Part shown: positions 35,803-47,106 of the stretch, piece after piece
How positions within the stretch are numbered: the first letter of the stretch is position 1
Layout of the letters: every line of letters starts with the position of its first letter
Source: Calamus simplicifolius
Taxonomy: Eukaryota > Streptophyta > Magnoliopsida > Arecales > Arecaceae
DNA: 64,000 bases
Reading direction: 5' to 3'
NCBI GenBank assembly: GCA_900491605.1
Contig: UESW01004577.1
Span: forward strand, 214,142-278,141
Position numbers and translations under genes: made by a program
The notes under the pieces: model-generated
What the model was told of the DNA's origin: nothing
Databases searched by the model: none
What the model saw: the letters and a program-made list of their open reading frames with translations, nothing else

Positions 35803-36170
35803 GGTAGTGTTTGAAATAGGGGATAAGAGGATATCCTATCCCTCTAAGAGGATATCCCCTCCCAAAAGCCATAACTACAAGGGATAGCTGGGAATAAAGT
35901 TAACCAAAGGGATAATTCATAGTTAACCATGGTTAACTATGGGATATCCCCTCAATTTATTCCTTAGAAAATGCAGGAATAGCTGGTTATCCCTCCAAAC
36001 AAGAGTAAAAAAAATAGTTATCCTATAGATTTACCTTTTTGCATTTGATATGATCAATGGGATAGCCAAAGGATATTTCTAGGGATAGCCAAGGCATATT
36101 CCTAGGGAAGCCAAGGGATAAACTCTATCCCGTACACTTATCCATGAATAATATTTTTTCTATCAAACAC
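35803..36170 (+). mobile_element. Tourist-like MITE, copy 4
   Basis: Near full-length copy that starts GGTAGTGTTTGAAATAGGG and ends TATCAAACAC. Its interior aligns with copy 1 (TTTTGCATTTGATATGATCA, then CTCTATCCCGTACACTTATC). Confidence 0.7.
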
Positions 36171-37000
36171 TGTCCAATACTGACGTATCTATGCTCCATG
36201 TCGTCACCTAGCATAGTATTGTTTCCAAAGGCATCATTTTTCCTTATCAAAATCGGTTCTTTTCACATCAACCAATCTTAAATTCCATCAAAATAACTGC
36301 CAGATGATACCAAAGAAGAATCGAACTCTTCCACTTTAAAGGAAAAGATCGCCTATTCCTGTATAAATAAAGATAAATTGATGTGAGAAAAAGAATGCAG
36401 AGGAAGCACACTCATATTTGGAAACCCATGATGCAATGCGGCAATTCCGAACCCCTCGCCATCTACTCGTCTGCGACTCTTGAGGACGAATCCTGTACCA
36501 TGAAAGAATCGAGGAGAGTTAGGGTTCGGATCGGCTAGGGTTTATGAGACGAAGAGGAAGGAAGATGCAGCTTGGAATCGAAGAGAGTTAGGGTTTTGGA
36601 TTGACTACCTTCTCCCAATGAGAGGCCAAGATAGCGTCATGGATTCGATTTGAGAAGCGGCGGTCGCCGTGGATTCGATTCGAGAAGCGAATATCGCCGT
36701 GTATTCGAACAGAACGCATGGAGAGGGAGAGAAGGAGAACGTCCACGTGGGGCAATTACTTATCGATCCCTGGTTAAACATATTCTTGTTTCCTAGTAAA
36801 CATGAGAAAATTAGCATCAGATCCCCAACAGATCGAAAAACTATTTCCCGGCTTTGTTCCTGGGAATGTTTAATTATTTGCTGGTCCATGAGGTATGAAC
36901 TTTATTATCTTATTATACTGTTTTTGAAATGGATTAAACTTAATAAATCCAACGGTTTGAATTGATATTGTAGCAGCAACATGGAATCTATCATGGTTGT
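36171..37000. other. Spacer with telo-box-like motifs
   Basis: Three TAGGGTT motifs (about 36519, 36535 and 36590) read AACCCTA on the minus strand, as in the leaders of many plant genes. A minus-strand ATG at 36462 opens only 16 codons (MARGSELPHCIMGFQI). Whether this is a promoter and first exon of a minus-strand gene is unresolved. Confidence 0.3.
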
Positions 37001-37721
37001 TGATGCAGGGTAAAATCGTTACCATACTGATTGGCTAACGTGGCAGGTGGCATAACCCATTTTTGGGCTTGGATTCACTAACCACCATGTTTAGAAGAGG
37101 TTCATTCATTGTTACAGAAGCAGCGTTATTGGCTGTCTCCATATCTCGGCAAGATCGAGCAATCTTTGTATCTCAGCAAGGCCGAGTCATCTTTCAAACA
37201 TGATCGAGTTCTAACCCCACTAGATTAAAATCACTCTCGCCTAGATTATGCCGAATGTTTCGAAGGACAAATCGCACCAATCGCCAAGATTTCGGAGCGA
37301 ACATTCCCAGATGGAATAGGGGCCAGATAAAGCACCCGTCCATGATCAATGGGATTTCAGCCTTATCGGCCGTCAACTCCCTAAAACGCGCCCGAAAAAT
37401 CAGGTAATGACTTACCATCTCGGCAGTGCACAAATAGTAGGTCTCAAGACCCCTTAGGTATGTTTTTCAAGCCATGTGCTCTTATACTCTTAAAAACCCC
37501 AGCAGACCCAGAGACATTCTTTGGGACGTTCTTTTTTAACAACTTTCTCCTTTTGTCTGCTTGCTTGGGGTTTTCATTGACTTGGGCGTCAGAGGGTCTT
37601 CCGCAGGGATCATCCATCATGATCCTTGTGCAAGGACTGTCTTGCAGGTCCACTAGGATGAAAAAAAGTTATCCAGATCCTGTACAGCAATCAAGCCGAA
37701 GAACGAAAATTCCAAGCAACA
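37001..37721 (+). mobile_element. Solo LTR-like segment related to the 20-22 kb element
   Basis: Begins TGATGCAGGGTAAAATCG, close to the TGATAAGGGGTAAAATTA start of the 20-22 kb LTRs, and ends CCAAGCAACA. It shares with them a CTCGGCAAGATCGAGCAATC-type tandem motif (37140-37195) and the downstream block around GACTTGGGCGTCAGAGGGTC and GGACTGTCTTGCAGG (37577-37655). There is no internal region and no clear target duplication, so it is a diverged or truncated solo LTR. Confidence 0.6.
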
Positions 37722-38092
37722 ACTATAATTAGTGAAATCATATCCATTGTTTTCATCCTTGTCTGAGTTATATCAGTTGCATCAAGTGCTCTATGATAAC
37801 GCATGTTTAGTTTCTACTTCCCGTGATTAAAAAAAATTAAATTCTTGCTCATTGTTTTCTCATTTTAAGCTTGTAGCTTTCTTCTTTTTGTTATCATGCA
37901 TGCAACAAAAGACTCATTTGAGTCTAGTCACATGAAAAAATGGGCAAAATTTAGTTCTAGATCTTTGTTATAATTGTTGAAAGATGGGCTAATTTAGATT
38001 CCTAGCTAGATGGTTGTTTGTTGTTCATGGCTTTCTCTTGCTCAATGAAATATGCTTGAAAACTATATCAATAGACTAATTGGTGCCTTTTA
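37722..38092. other. AT-rich spacer
   Basis: No gene or repeat recognised between the LTR-like segment and the next MITE. Confidence 0.4.
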
Positions 38093-38363
38093 GGTAGTGT
38101 TTGATTTTTAAAAAGCTATTTACGTATAAATGTAAACAATAGCATTTATCCACGGGATACCTGAAAAAATAATTACCTTTTTTAAATAATAACTTTGCCA
38201 TCAAGGGATAGCTCTAATTATTTCTAGGTTCTCTAAGAATAAGTTTAGGGGATAACCTATGTTTTCCTCCTGGTTAACCTTTTTCAGAGTTAACCTTTGT
38301 AGTTATAGTTTTTGGAGATAAGGAGAGATATCCTCTTTTCTCTTATCTCCTATTTAAACACAC
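38093..38363 (-). mobile_element. Tourist-like MITE, copy 5 (inverted)
   Basis: Bounded by GGTAGTGTTTGA and TTTAAACACAC. The interior matches copies 1 and 4 on the other strand (AAGGGATAGC, GGTTAACC, TTGTAGTTATAG and GATATCCTCTT in reverse order). It is a diverged copy of the array family 2 kb upstream. Confidence 0.65.
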
Positions 38364-38781
38364 TCTTAACATTTTTTCAGTTGGGAGGAAATAGTGGTGT
38401 TGAGGAAGAAGAACCATCCACCATCTCCTTGCTCGCTTTGTGGACTTTGTACATGAAGCTTGTAGCACCAAAATTCTTGACTATGATCGAGTGATGTTGC
38501 TAGGAGGAAATAGTGGTGTTGAGGAAGGGCACTCTAACAGGAATTTAGCATCTTACTTTCAAAACTAAACAATTTAGTCATCAATTGGCTTCCTTTTTCG
38601 CTGCCTTTTCTTCTATCTTGTCACTATCCCTTGCCTAAATTTCGGCCATGAGTTATCTAGCAGACAATTTTTGCGAGCATCAAAATTGCTCTTACGGTCA
38701 GTGGATTAAGTGTGGTAGGTATTTGAATGATACTGTTAATAATAATGGGCAATGGTGCTGGCATCATCTCTAAAATATGAG
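38364..38781. other. Spacer; nothing recognised
   Basis: A short GGAAATAGTGGTGTTGAGGA motif occurs twice (38387 and 38502). No gene is supported. Confidence 0.4.
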
Positions 38782-38789
38782 CTTCAGAA

Positions 38790-38991
38790 TAGAGTTGGCA
38801 CTAGGCCGGGCTAACCATGGCCCGGCCCAGCCCGGCATGGCTGGGCATATCTGGTACGATCTGGTAGCTATAGTATCGAGCCATGCTAGAATAGAGTTGG
38901 GCACTAAGCCGGACCGCTCAAGCCTTGGGTGGCCCGGCCTAGCCCTACACTAGTCGGGCCGTGCCTAGCACGACCTGGTAGCTACAGTACC
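38790..38991 (-). repeat. Tandem duplication (~102 bp) of the hAT left terminus
   Basis: The sequence from TAGAGTTGGCACTA at 38790 is repeated from TAGAGTTGGGCACTA at 38892. The repeat includes the GGCCCGGCC block and the CTGGTAGCTAYAGTA segment. Confidence 0.8.
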
Positions 38992-39179
38992 GAACCGTGC
39001 CTGGCACGACCCAGTAAAAGGGGCCATGCCGGGCTTAAAAATTTTGACCCATGGATCAAGCCCGGCATGGCCCATGATGGGCCTGGGTTGGCATAGTCCG
39101 CCATGCCAACCTGGCACGGCCCACAAGGGCCTAGGTCGACACGGCCCATAAGGGCATGATAAAAAAATTAAGTAAATTT

Positions 39180-40930
39180 TTTTAAATAATTTCTAACACT
39201 CCATCAAGTTAATGCATCTAGTTTTCTATTTGATCTTCATCATATACAGAATGAAGATCATTTCGTAAATAAAATTTTAATTCATTACTTAAAGATGAAG
39301 ATGATGAAGATGAAGAAGATGAAGCATGTGTGTGTCTTCTTTGTGCAATGAATAAAAATATAGATAACGAATAAGATTTAGAAGAAGAAGCAGATCTTTG
39401 AGCAGGTATTCTAGATCCACAAATTTTATCATCATATAAAGCATAAATATCATTAAGAAGTCATGTTACCTCATCTTTAGCAGGTTTATGATCTTGATTC
39501 ATATTTTCACAATATTCATCAATTAAAATGTTTGCACCACTTAATTTAACTTTAGGATCAAAACAAGAGCCTGTCCCGATATTCATTCCATTTAGTTTTT
39601 ATTTGATGTATAATAGGCATTAAAACATCATCATATCTATGTTCTTTAAATTTTTCACTAATTAGATATGCTTTTTGTAATAATGAACAAGAAGTTGGAT
39701 AATAAATACCAGAAAGAACATTTATAGCATCATAAAAAGTAACAAAAAAATCTTCTAAAATTTTACCTTTACTCTAATGAGTTTCAGTCAATATAAATCC
39801 TAATCCATGATCATTAATATAAGCATTTAATAAGTTCATATATGGATATGCATCATGTATCATGGTATAGTACTATTCCAACGAGTAATTACATTAAGTT
39901 TAATTTTTTTTAAACGTTTATCATGATCTACACATAATTGTTTAAATTCTTGAAGTCTTGCTCTTGAAGTATGAATAAAAGAAATTGTATTTCTAATTTT
40001 TGAAATAACATCTTGAATTATATCCATGCTAGATTGAACAAAAAGATTTAATATATGACATGTACATCTAATATTAAATAATTATCCATTTAAAATGGGA
40101 TGCAAAGAGTCATTTAATACTACAACATCAAAATTATTATTAGATGCATTATCAAAAGTAATATATTATTTTATTATTAATATTATATGAGCATGTAGTT
40201 TGATAAATAGCATTTAAAATTTATTCTCCCGAATACAAAAAATCAAAAGCACGAAAAGTAAGAATTCGTTTATTTAGTTGCCAATTATTATCAATATAAT
40301 GAGCAGTAATAACAATAAAACAATTACTACTTACATGCACCAAATATCAGAAGTTAAAGAAACTCTAGCATTTAAATTTGAAAACGTTTCAATTAAACTT
40401 TGTTTGATTGCTAAAAAGTTTGTCATAGTCACTCTTCTAAATGTACGCCTACTAGTTCTTCTATAAGTAGGTTGTAGGCCTAATTGAACATATTGTTCAA
40501 AATTATAAGATTCACATAAACTAAAAGGTAATTCATCCTGAACTATCCATATTACAAGTAATTTTCTCTGATTTTTATAGTTATATGCAAAAGTACCTAC
40601 AAGTGATCCCCTTTGTATGTTAAGGGTACTTTGCTGATAGCAATCATGCATCCTATGAGTCTCTTGATGTCCTTTTAAATGCCCTATTCCCCCACTACTA
40701 CTACAACTGTAAAGTTTTGCACATTTTATATATTTTGCTTTCATAACTCCATCAACTATAATTCTATCAAAATCATTCCAAACATCACTAGTCCTCTTAC
40801 GAGAAGAGGTTTGACCTTCACCGACATTGGCTCTAGAGAGAACTTGGGGTTAAGGTTTGGGATTAGTTTCCTCACCCTTAGAAAAAGGGTGCATGCCAAA
40901 ATGACTTTAGTCATAAGATGCCATATCTAA
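39180..40930 (-). pseudogene. hAT transposase, BED zinc-finger RICESLEEPER-type, degenerate
   Basis: Read on the minus strand, the N-terminal region near 40928 starts MASYD and is quickly interrupted by stops. The BED zinc finger follows (KYIKCAKLYSCSSSGGIGHL then KGHQETH, about 40665-40740). The conserved hAT segment reads DELPFSLCESYNFEQYVQLG then TMTNFLAIKQSLIETFSNLN and ARVSLTSDIW (about 40335-40535). Toward 39600-39200 a diverged tail with a serine-rich run near 39310 is readable, but I do not see the C-terminal hAT dimerisation motif. Several stops and frameshifts make it non-functional. The protein would have bound the element's ends and catalysed excision and insertion. Confidence 0.8.
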
Positions 40931-41592
40931 AATTTTAAATTAATGAATGCAAAAAAAAAAAAAACTAACAACAAGAAGAAATTGAGAAAAAGATCAGAGG
41001 TAGAGGCGTGGAGCCAAGATTTGTGAGCTTCCTCTTGTGCTCTCGCCTCTCAACAAGAAGTGACATCTTTTCTCTTGTACTTCTTAATAAGAACCTCATC
41101 TTGTATAGCACTTAATACTTGCTAGAGCACTTGCCACTTGCGAGAACACTTGCAAACTAAAAATTAAAATGCTAAAGCACTTACTAGAAGAGAAAAATAG
41201 TAGTAGTAAAGAAGGAGAGAGAGTTGGTTTAGTGTGGTGAGAACGATGGATGAATGGGCTATTTATAGAAGTCCAAATTTTTTTCCTAAAAATACCCTTA
41301 AATATAGGGGTGTATTGTGTGGGGGGGGGGGGGGGGTTAAAATAGTCAAACCCCCCATATGGTCGTTTATAGCCGTTTCTAGCCATTTTTAACGGTTAAA
41401 AACGATCATAATTGGGTCGTGCATGGCCCGGCCAGGGGCCATGCCTGACTGAAAAATTTGTTTCTTTGGGCCGTGCCCAGCACGACCATTTATTAATGGG
41501 CCATGCCAGGCACAGTCCAGTTTTTGGTAAGGCTCGGCGGGCCTATGCCGTACCGTGCCAAGCATAGCCAAGTGCCCAAGTCTACTTCAGAA

Positions 41593-42545
41593 CTTATTTT
41601 AAAAGAGGGATAGTAATTTTTTATGGTATATATATATGTTCACTCCTATTTTATTTGGATGGAGGAAATAGAAAACGTGGCAATAGCCATCATGGATATA
41701 GGATGGATATAGATGTAAATATATTTTTATATTTTTTATTCCTTCTCAAACCGATGATGCCTGTTAATAAATTTAGTTAATTACCTAATAACTTCAATTT
41801 TTCAACAAAATTTTTTAGAAGCAGTTATAAATCATAATTTCTTTAGGTTTGGTTTGTTTGACTAGCCTAACATGAAAAAGGAGAAGAAACAAAAAGTGGC
41901 TCATAATTGCTTTAAAATTTTGATTTGAAATTGAAATATGAAGAAAAAAAATAAAATTAAAGCTAAATAGATGATCGATATAAAGCAAGTGTGGAATGAG
42001 TATAAGTAACAATATAGGTATGAATATTATATAATTTCTATTAATACAAGTATGGATACAAACTTTTATGCTATGATAGGTGTAAAATAGGTGTGGGTAT
42101 AAATTTATTTTCACAGTGGATACAATATGTAGTTGCCAGCTTATTAAACCAATGCATTTGTTTACTATTTCTAATTTTTTTCATTATTCCCTTAGAAATG
42201 TAATGTTGCTAATAAATCTCTTAGGAGATCGAGGTGAAGAGTATGGAAGGGCATTGGAACCTCGGCCAGTAAGCTACCCAATTAAAGTGATCTAGCCATA
42301 GATGCTAAAATCTTGGACGGGCGAAAGGTAAGGTAATTACCAAATAAAAAGCGTAGCGACTTCAACGCTAGTTTTTTTAATTTCTAAAAGATGGGATATT
42401 TATCGTTAAATCTTAGTTTTTTTTTTTTTTTTTTTTTTTTTTGTACAGATAGATGATCACACTATTTTAGAACGAGTTAAATTCAATATGTTAGAAAATA
42501 AAATTTATGTAAGTACAAAAGGATATGGGTCTTCCTACTTTCAGC
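41593..42545. other. AT-rich spacer
   Basis: Contains a ~25-T run at about 42418-42442 and no recognisable coding content. Confidence 0.45.
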
Positions 42546-42549
42546 TTCA

Positions 42550-43150
42550 AAAATCAGAATGATGGACCATACGGATGGTAATCCAGTCTGCCACTAAGTT
42601 GACTTTCCGGTAGATATGCCGAATCTTTGTGTTGTAAGCATTCTGAAGAGTAGATCAAATATCGCGGATCAAGGGGTTGGTTGGCAGATGATCGCAGAAG
42701 TTTTGTCGAAGCCAGCGAATAATAGTAATAGAATCCTCCTCAATAAGAAGACCACGAGTGCCAAGGCTATGAGTGACATAAGAGATACCTGCCCCAGCAG
42801 CATAAAGTTCGGCAAAAAGAACAGATGAAATCAAGAAGGCCGAATCCTTTGTCGCCAACATAGCTTCATCAGACCTATGAATCACAAAAGTCAATTCAAC
42901 AAATATGCCTCAAATACTTACATCAAAGTTGATTTTAATAAGTCCTAAAGGTAGGGTTTCCAAGAGACAAAGATCGTGCATCGGTGCACTGCTAAGGCAG
43001 CAAAGAGCCCATAGGTCAGGATTATCAAAATTAAGAGATGTGTGATAAAATATGTATTTAGCAATAAAAAAATGGTTGTCCTTACTATCTGTAGGAAGAT
43101 GCAGCCTCATCGATGAAAATAAGCCAATTTCGATCATCAAATCTTAGTTC
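42550..43150 (-). pseudogene. LINE RNase H domain fragment, antisense
   Basis: On the minus strand the order is LPLGLIKINFDVSI (about 42915-42958), then VIHRSDEAMLATKDSAFLIS, LFAELYAAGAGISYV and GLLIEEDSITIIRWLRQ (about 42690-42890), then HIYRKVNLVADWI (about 42590-42630). These are the landmarks of the RNase H domain at the C-terminus of plant L1-type LINEs, also seen intact in order at 4977-5330. A stop separates KINFDVSI from the rest. No reverse transcriptase remains. Confidence 0.75.
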
Positions 43151-44375
43151 ATATGACCCCGCTTCTTGCCTTCTAAGCAGCGGGGAGTTAATTCAGCTCC
43201 CGTTATTACTCCAGGGCTGGCAGAAACCTATCAATATACACGAATATAAAGGCTGTTTTCCGGAATTAATTAGCGCATCCCATGATTAAAATCCAGGCAA
43301 CATCATGAGCTACAAGAGATCGCAAACTGAACAAGAGGGATAGAGACGGGACGTCGTTTGCTTTATCGATCCCAAATCTATAATGTGGCTCAGATAGCAT
43401 TGTCTAGTGGCCAACCTTAAGACGCAACTTAATTTGGCAGAATATGCATCAAATAAAAGGGCCCCCCCATAGAGACCGGGACGATCTCCTACTGAAGGAA
43501 AAGAAAAGTTGGATCTTTCGAGCGTCATCATATCGCAGCATCGAGTCACTTTCTTTCTTTTTATCGATAAAAAATCAGCTTCAGACGAGAGCGTGCCACC
43601 CGTATTAAGAAACTTGCTCCGGAAGCTAAGGATCTTCATGATGATTTCGGTTTTCCCAATGTCAGGGTTAGTGGGAATGTAGTCAGAGAAGAGTTATCTG
43701 GCCCTAAAACAGGTGCTCAGGCTCGATGGATGGTAGCTCCAGCGTTTGTCTTATTCGAGTCATTTAAAGCGTCATGATGCTTAATGATTCTCGATTTCTG
43801 TTCTAGACACGACAGCTCAAGTGCTTCTGATACGAGAATGATTAGTGCTGGGGGCCGCCTTTATTCGACTAATCAAAATTAAGGACAGGATGACCTGCCG
43901 CCACTAGGGGCCGCTTGCCTTCCCTTAGAGACCGCAGGACCTGGGGGCCGCCTAGGACTAGGACTTGGCAGGAGAACTACTAGGGGCCGCCCAGGACCTG
44001 CCATCAAATATGACCTTTAGGCTCCTACTTGCCTTGAACCTGCCTGACTGAGAGGAAGGAACTAGATACTCCTTGCATAGGAGCCTCTAAAGATTATAGG
44101 AATAGGACTATAGGATACCATTTAGGACTGATCAGATCAGAATTTTGAATTAAAATTTTGAATTATTATAATATCAATATCAAAATAGGTTTTATTCATG
44201 GTTCTTGCAAATCAAAGGACAGTGTAATATAAGGCTTTATGGGTATAAAATAATCATGACTTTTGCAGTTGGATTTACTTTTTAGCTTAGACATACTTAA
44301 GCAGAATGATATATAAGGATAAATGCAAGAATGCCTTTTATCTCTCGCACACTATTACACATCGATATAAAAAAA
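43151..44375. other. Spacer with GGGGCCGCC-rich patch
   Basis: At about 43848-44000 the motif CTRGGGGCCGC recurs four to five times with intervening CAGGACCTG. This could be an LTR remnant, but I cannot define borders. Nothing else is recognised. Confidence 0.4.
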
Positions 44376-44397
44376 TGATTATTATTATTAATTATTA

Positions 44398-44490
<93 letters not shown>

Positions 44491-44500
44491 GTTATTATTG
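44376..44500. repeat. (ATT)n microsatellite, ~125 bp
   Basis: About 40 nearly perfect ATT units, degenerating to GTT/GCT units at the right side. Confidence 0.95.
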
Positions 44501-46500
44501 TTATTGCTGTTCCTGTTAATTTTGTTATTCTTATTGTTGGAATTCTATATCCATATATAAAATGATCAAAAAATTTAATATAAAGTAATATATATATACC
44601 ACTTATGTATAAAATAGGAATCTTAAATCATATAATTTTATTTTATAATTATTTTAAATAATAAATTATATCAAATAGTTTGGATTATTAGTATAAAATA
44701 TTTATCATTCAATTTAGATTTAGTTGAATTTGTGTGAGTAGGCAAGTCAAGCACTCTTTCAATTTATGACTTGGGAAGACGTATCAACTTCTAAAACAAA
44801 ATTTGTCAATAAGGATGCAAAGTGATGGTCCATCAAATGATTTTGATGCATTTTGACCAATCAGCACGTAAGAATTCTGATTTAACTTGACACTTAAGCT
44901 TTTTTATCATCGTTCTGAATACCTAGATTTTAATTTTCTCCTTCACGGTGATGTTCATGAACGCTTACCGTATACTTGGATTTCTTTTAGAGCAGCGTTG
45001 GATACTATCTTGATACGTACTTGCCATGTGTTTACTGAAGCTATTTTTTGTCCTAAATTTAGTTTTATATTGAATAAAAAAAAATATTATAGGTTTATAG
45101 TTCAAATTTACTTGTTATCTATTAATTTTTATTTAAATTTTTATATTTAATAAAATTAATTGAATCGGTAATAATATTTTTTTAAAAAAATAATAGGAGA
45201 AGCAAAATCTCTTTCTTTTTGGGATCTATTCGAAGGCAAAAGAGAGAGGAGCGCAGCTGACTTTATTTATTTTTGGTAAGGTTAATTAACTTTATTTGGT
45301 ACGAGATTTTGCTTGATAACGGGAGCATGATTAATTGGTGCTCTCTTATGATACTCAAATTTAGTTCTAAGATGAAAAAGAAATATGTTATATGCTAATA
45401 ACTTAAGTTCACTTGTTATCTATTAATTTTTATTTGAGTATTTTGAGCAACATAATTTTAGATCAGTTAATGAAGTTATTTGGGTTAGCATATGGACTTG
45501 AAATATTACAAATGATATTAAAGCCGATCAAGTATGCCGAAGTTAGTGATTATGACGAATGATGGAATCCCGCTATGACATAGAGCCATCCTTTCAACGT
45601 GACATTGCATTATAAGGTAAAAAGATTATGATATCTTAAATTTAGCTTCATATTGAATAAAAGAAACTATGAATTTATATAGCAAATTTATTTGCTATCC
45701 ATAAATTTTAAACCACATGATTTCAGATTTATTAATAAAATTAATTGGATTAGGCTTGGGGCGTTACATCTCTCCTCTACTGCTACTTCGGCGCTGAGTG
45801 CTGGCCATGAACTCGATGTCCTCCGTTTCTAGTAGGGGTGGGCGTGGACAGGATCGGACTTCATTAGCTTTATTTTTAGACATAATCCCTTCCGTTGCCA
45901 ATTCTTGAATGTAGGTTGCCGCAGACGATGGGTTTGTACGAGTTTTTATTTCAATTGTTTAACTAAAAAAGTAAAATTATTAAAAATATAAATTAGTATT
46001 TTTATTTATTTATCAGTACCTATAAATATTATTTAATTATAAAACTAAAATATTATTTAATAAATATATCATATTAAAAAGTTTTTTAAAATGATATAAT
46101 AATTTTCATAATAACCATATGTCTATAGTAAACAATTTTATTACGAAAATTTTGATACATTTCGATTATCTTTTTTATATTTTTTTAAAAATCAAAAATA
46201 TTTCATTTAGCTTATACTTTTTTTTTAAATTTAAAAGATTAAAAATTTAAATTTAAATTTGATAATATAAATTTAAAAATATGTAGATTAATTTTTTATT
46301 TTGTAATTAATCATGACACCGGACGAGAGTACATCTGATCTATGATAAATGCCTTTGAAGCGATCATGGCTCCTTGGAACCGAACGATCGTTTCTCGAGG
46401 GCTTTAAAATATCTGTATACCTAGATTTGTCGACTCCATTCGTTGCCCTGCCCTTTTCCTCCGCGCCTCCCCCAGCAGCCAAATCCTCGTGACCGGAAGA
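44501..46500. other. AT-rich spacer upstream of PSY
   Basis: A diverged ~100-bp motif (TTACTTGTTATCTATTAATT, then an ATAAAATTAATTG-like segment) appears about three times, near 45100, 45408 and 45685. No gene is supported. Confidence 0.45.
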
Positions 46501-46524
46501 AACGTAACGTAACGTAACGTAACG
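46501..46524. repeat. (AACGT)n tandem, four full units
   Basis: Four AACGT units and one partial, giving ACGT cores every 5 bp, about 1.46 kb before the PSY start codon. The CGT just before belongs to the same run. Confidence 0.85.
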
Positions 46525-46608
46525 CCTCAGCCAACTCATGCCACAAAAACGCGTGCTCTCATGCAACGAGCCACTTCCCTCTCCCACAAAACCCAGCACT
46601 CCAACGAA

Positions 46609-46614
46609 CACGTG
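46609..46614. promoter_or_regulatory. G-box CACGTG 1
   Basis: AACACGTGTCC, a perfect G-box in an ABRE-like context, upstream of the candidate TATA box of PSY. G-boxes in PSY promoters are known PIF/HY5 targets in Arabidopsis; a role here is inferred. Confidence 0.45.
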
Positions 46615-46752
46615 TCCACATCCTACACGTTTCTCACAACGAGCTCCACACCCCATCACACGCCCCAGTCGGCTCCTCCCAAATGCATGAACTTGTTAAA
46701 TAAATTAACAAATAACAGCCGACACCCAAATCTACACCCCACGGTCCACTCC

Positions 46753-46761
46753 CATATAAAG
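46753..46761 (+). promoter_or_regulatory. Candidate TATA box of PSY
   Basis: CCCATATAAAGC is the best TATA-like site in the otherwise GC-rich region upstream of PSY. Transcription from here would give a leader of about 1.2 kb before splicing, so a 5' UTR intron is likely: TTAG directly precedes the start codon and TTGCTGCAG occurs at 47718-47726. The true start could also lie nearer 47130. Confidence 0.35.
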
Positions 46762-47004
46762 CTAGCGGGGCCCCCTTGTCGGCGTCAGTGGGAGCCAACC
46801 AGAGTCACTGAGAGGGATGTCCCGCGGGGGAAGTGGCGGTCGACGTGGGGCGCAGGCGACCGGCCAAAGTGGCCCCCACACCCCCGCCCCTCCCCTGCCC
46901 GACGTGTTAACGGGTGGAACGTGTGGCGGTGCTCGCGCACCGCGACAGGGGACCTTTTTGTGGGACCCACCACTCCCCGCACCCGACGACTCGGATCTCG
47001 GCGC

Positions 47005-47010
47005 CACGTG
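47005..47010. promoter_or_regulatory. G-box CACGTG 2
   Basis: GCGCCACGTGTTG in the GC-rich region before PSY. It may lie in the promoter or in the transcribed leader. Confidence 0.4.
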
Positions 47011-47100
47011 TTGCCTCTTCACTCGCCCACTGCAATTCTCGGAGCTCCCACGGGATAACCCTATCCCCTTCCCCTGCCCTCCCATTGGACCTCCCCCGTC

Positions 47101-47106
47101 CACGTG
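47101..47106. promoter_or_regulatory. G-box CACGTG 3
   Basis: GTCCACGTGCCC, third perfect G-box within 500 bp upstream of PSY. Confidence 0.4.

Larger units (their letters stand above)
38790..41584 (-). mobile_element. hAT transposon with intact 8-bp target duplication
   Basis: The 2795-bp element starts TAGAGTTGGCAC and ends GTGCCCAAGTCTA, giving terminal inverted repeats of TAGASTTGG(G)CAC. CTTCAGAA lies immediately outside both ends (38782-38789 and 41585-41592), a perfect 8-bp duplication diagnostic of hAT insertion. Both subterminal regions are rich in GGCCCGGC/GCCGGGCC-type motifs. A degenerate transposase lies on the minus strand inside. The left terminus is tandemly duplicated (second copy from 38892). 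Confidence 0.93.

Noticed and set aside
36290..36360. tRNA-like T-arm on the minus strand (GAAGAGTTCGATTCTTC)
   Set aside because: The stem-loop is present but the loop is shifted from the canonical TTCRANY position. No acceptor stem, D-arm or anticodon arm can be folded around it.
43310..43639. 109-codon minus-strand frame (MKILSFRSKFLNTGG)
   Set aside because: No recognisable domain. It lies between transposon remnants and the codon usage is not distinctive.
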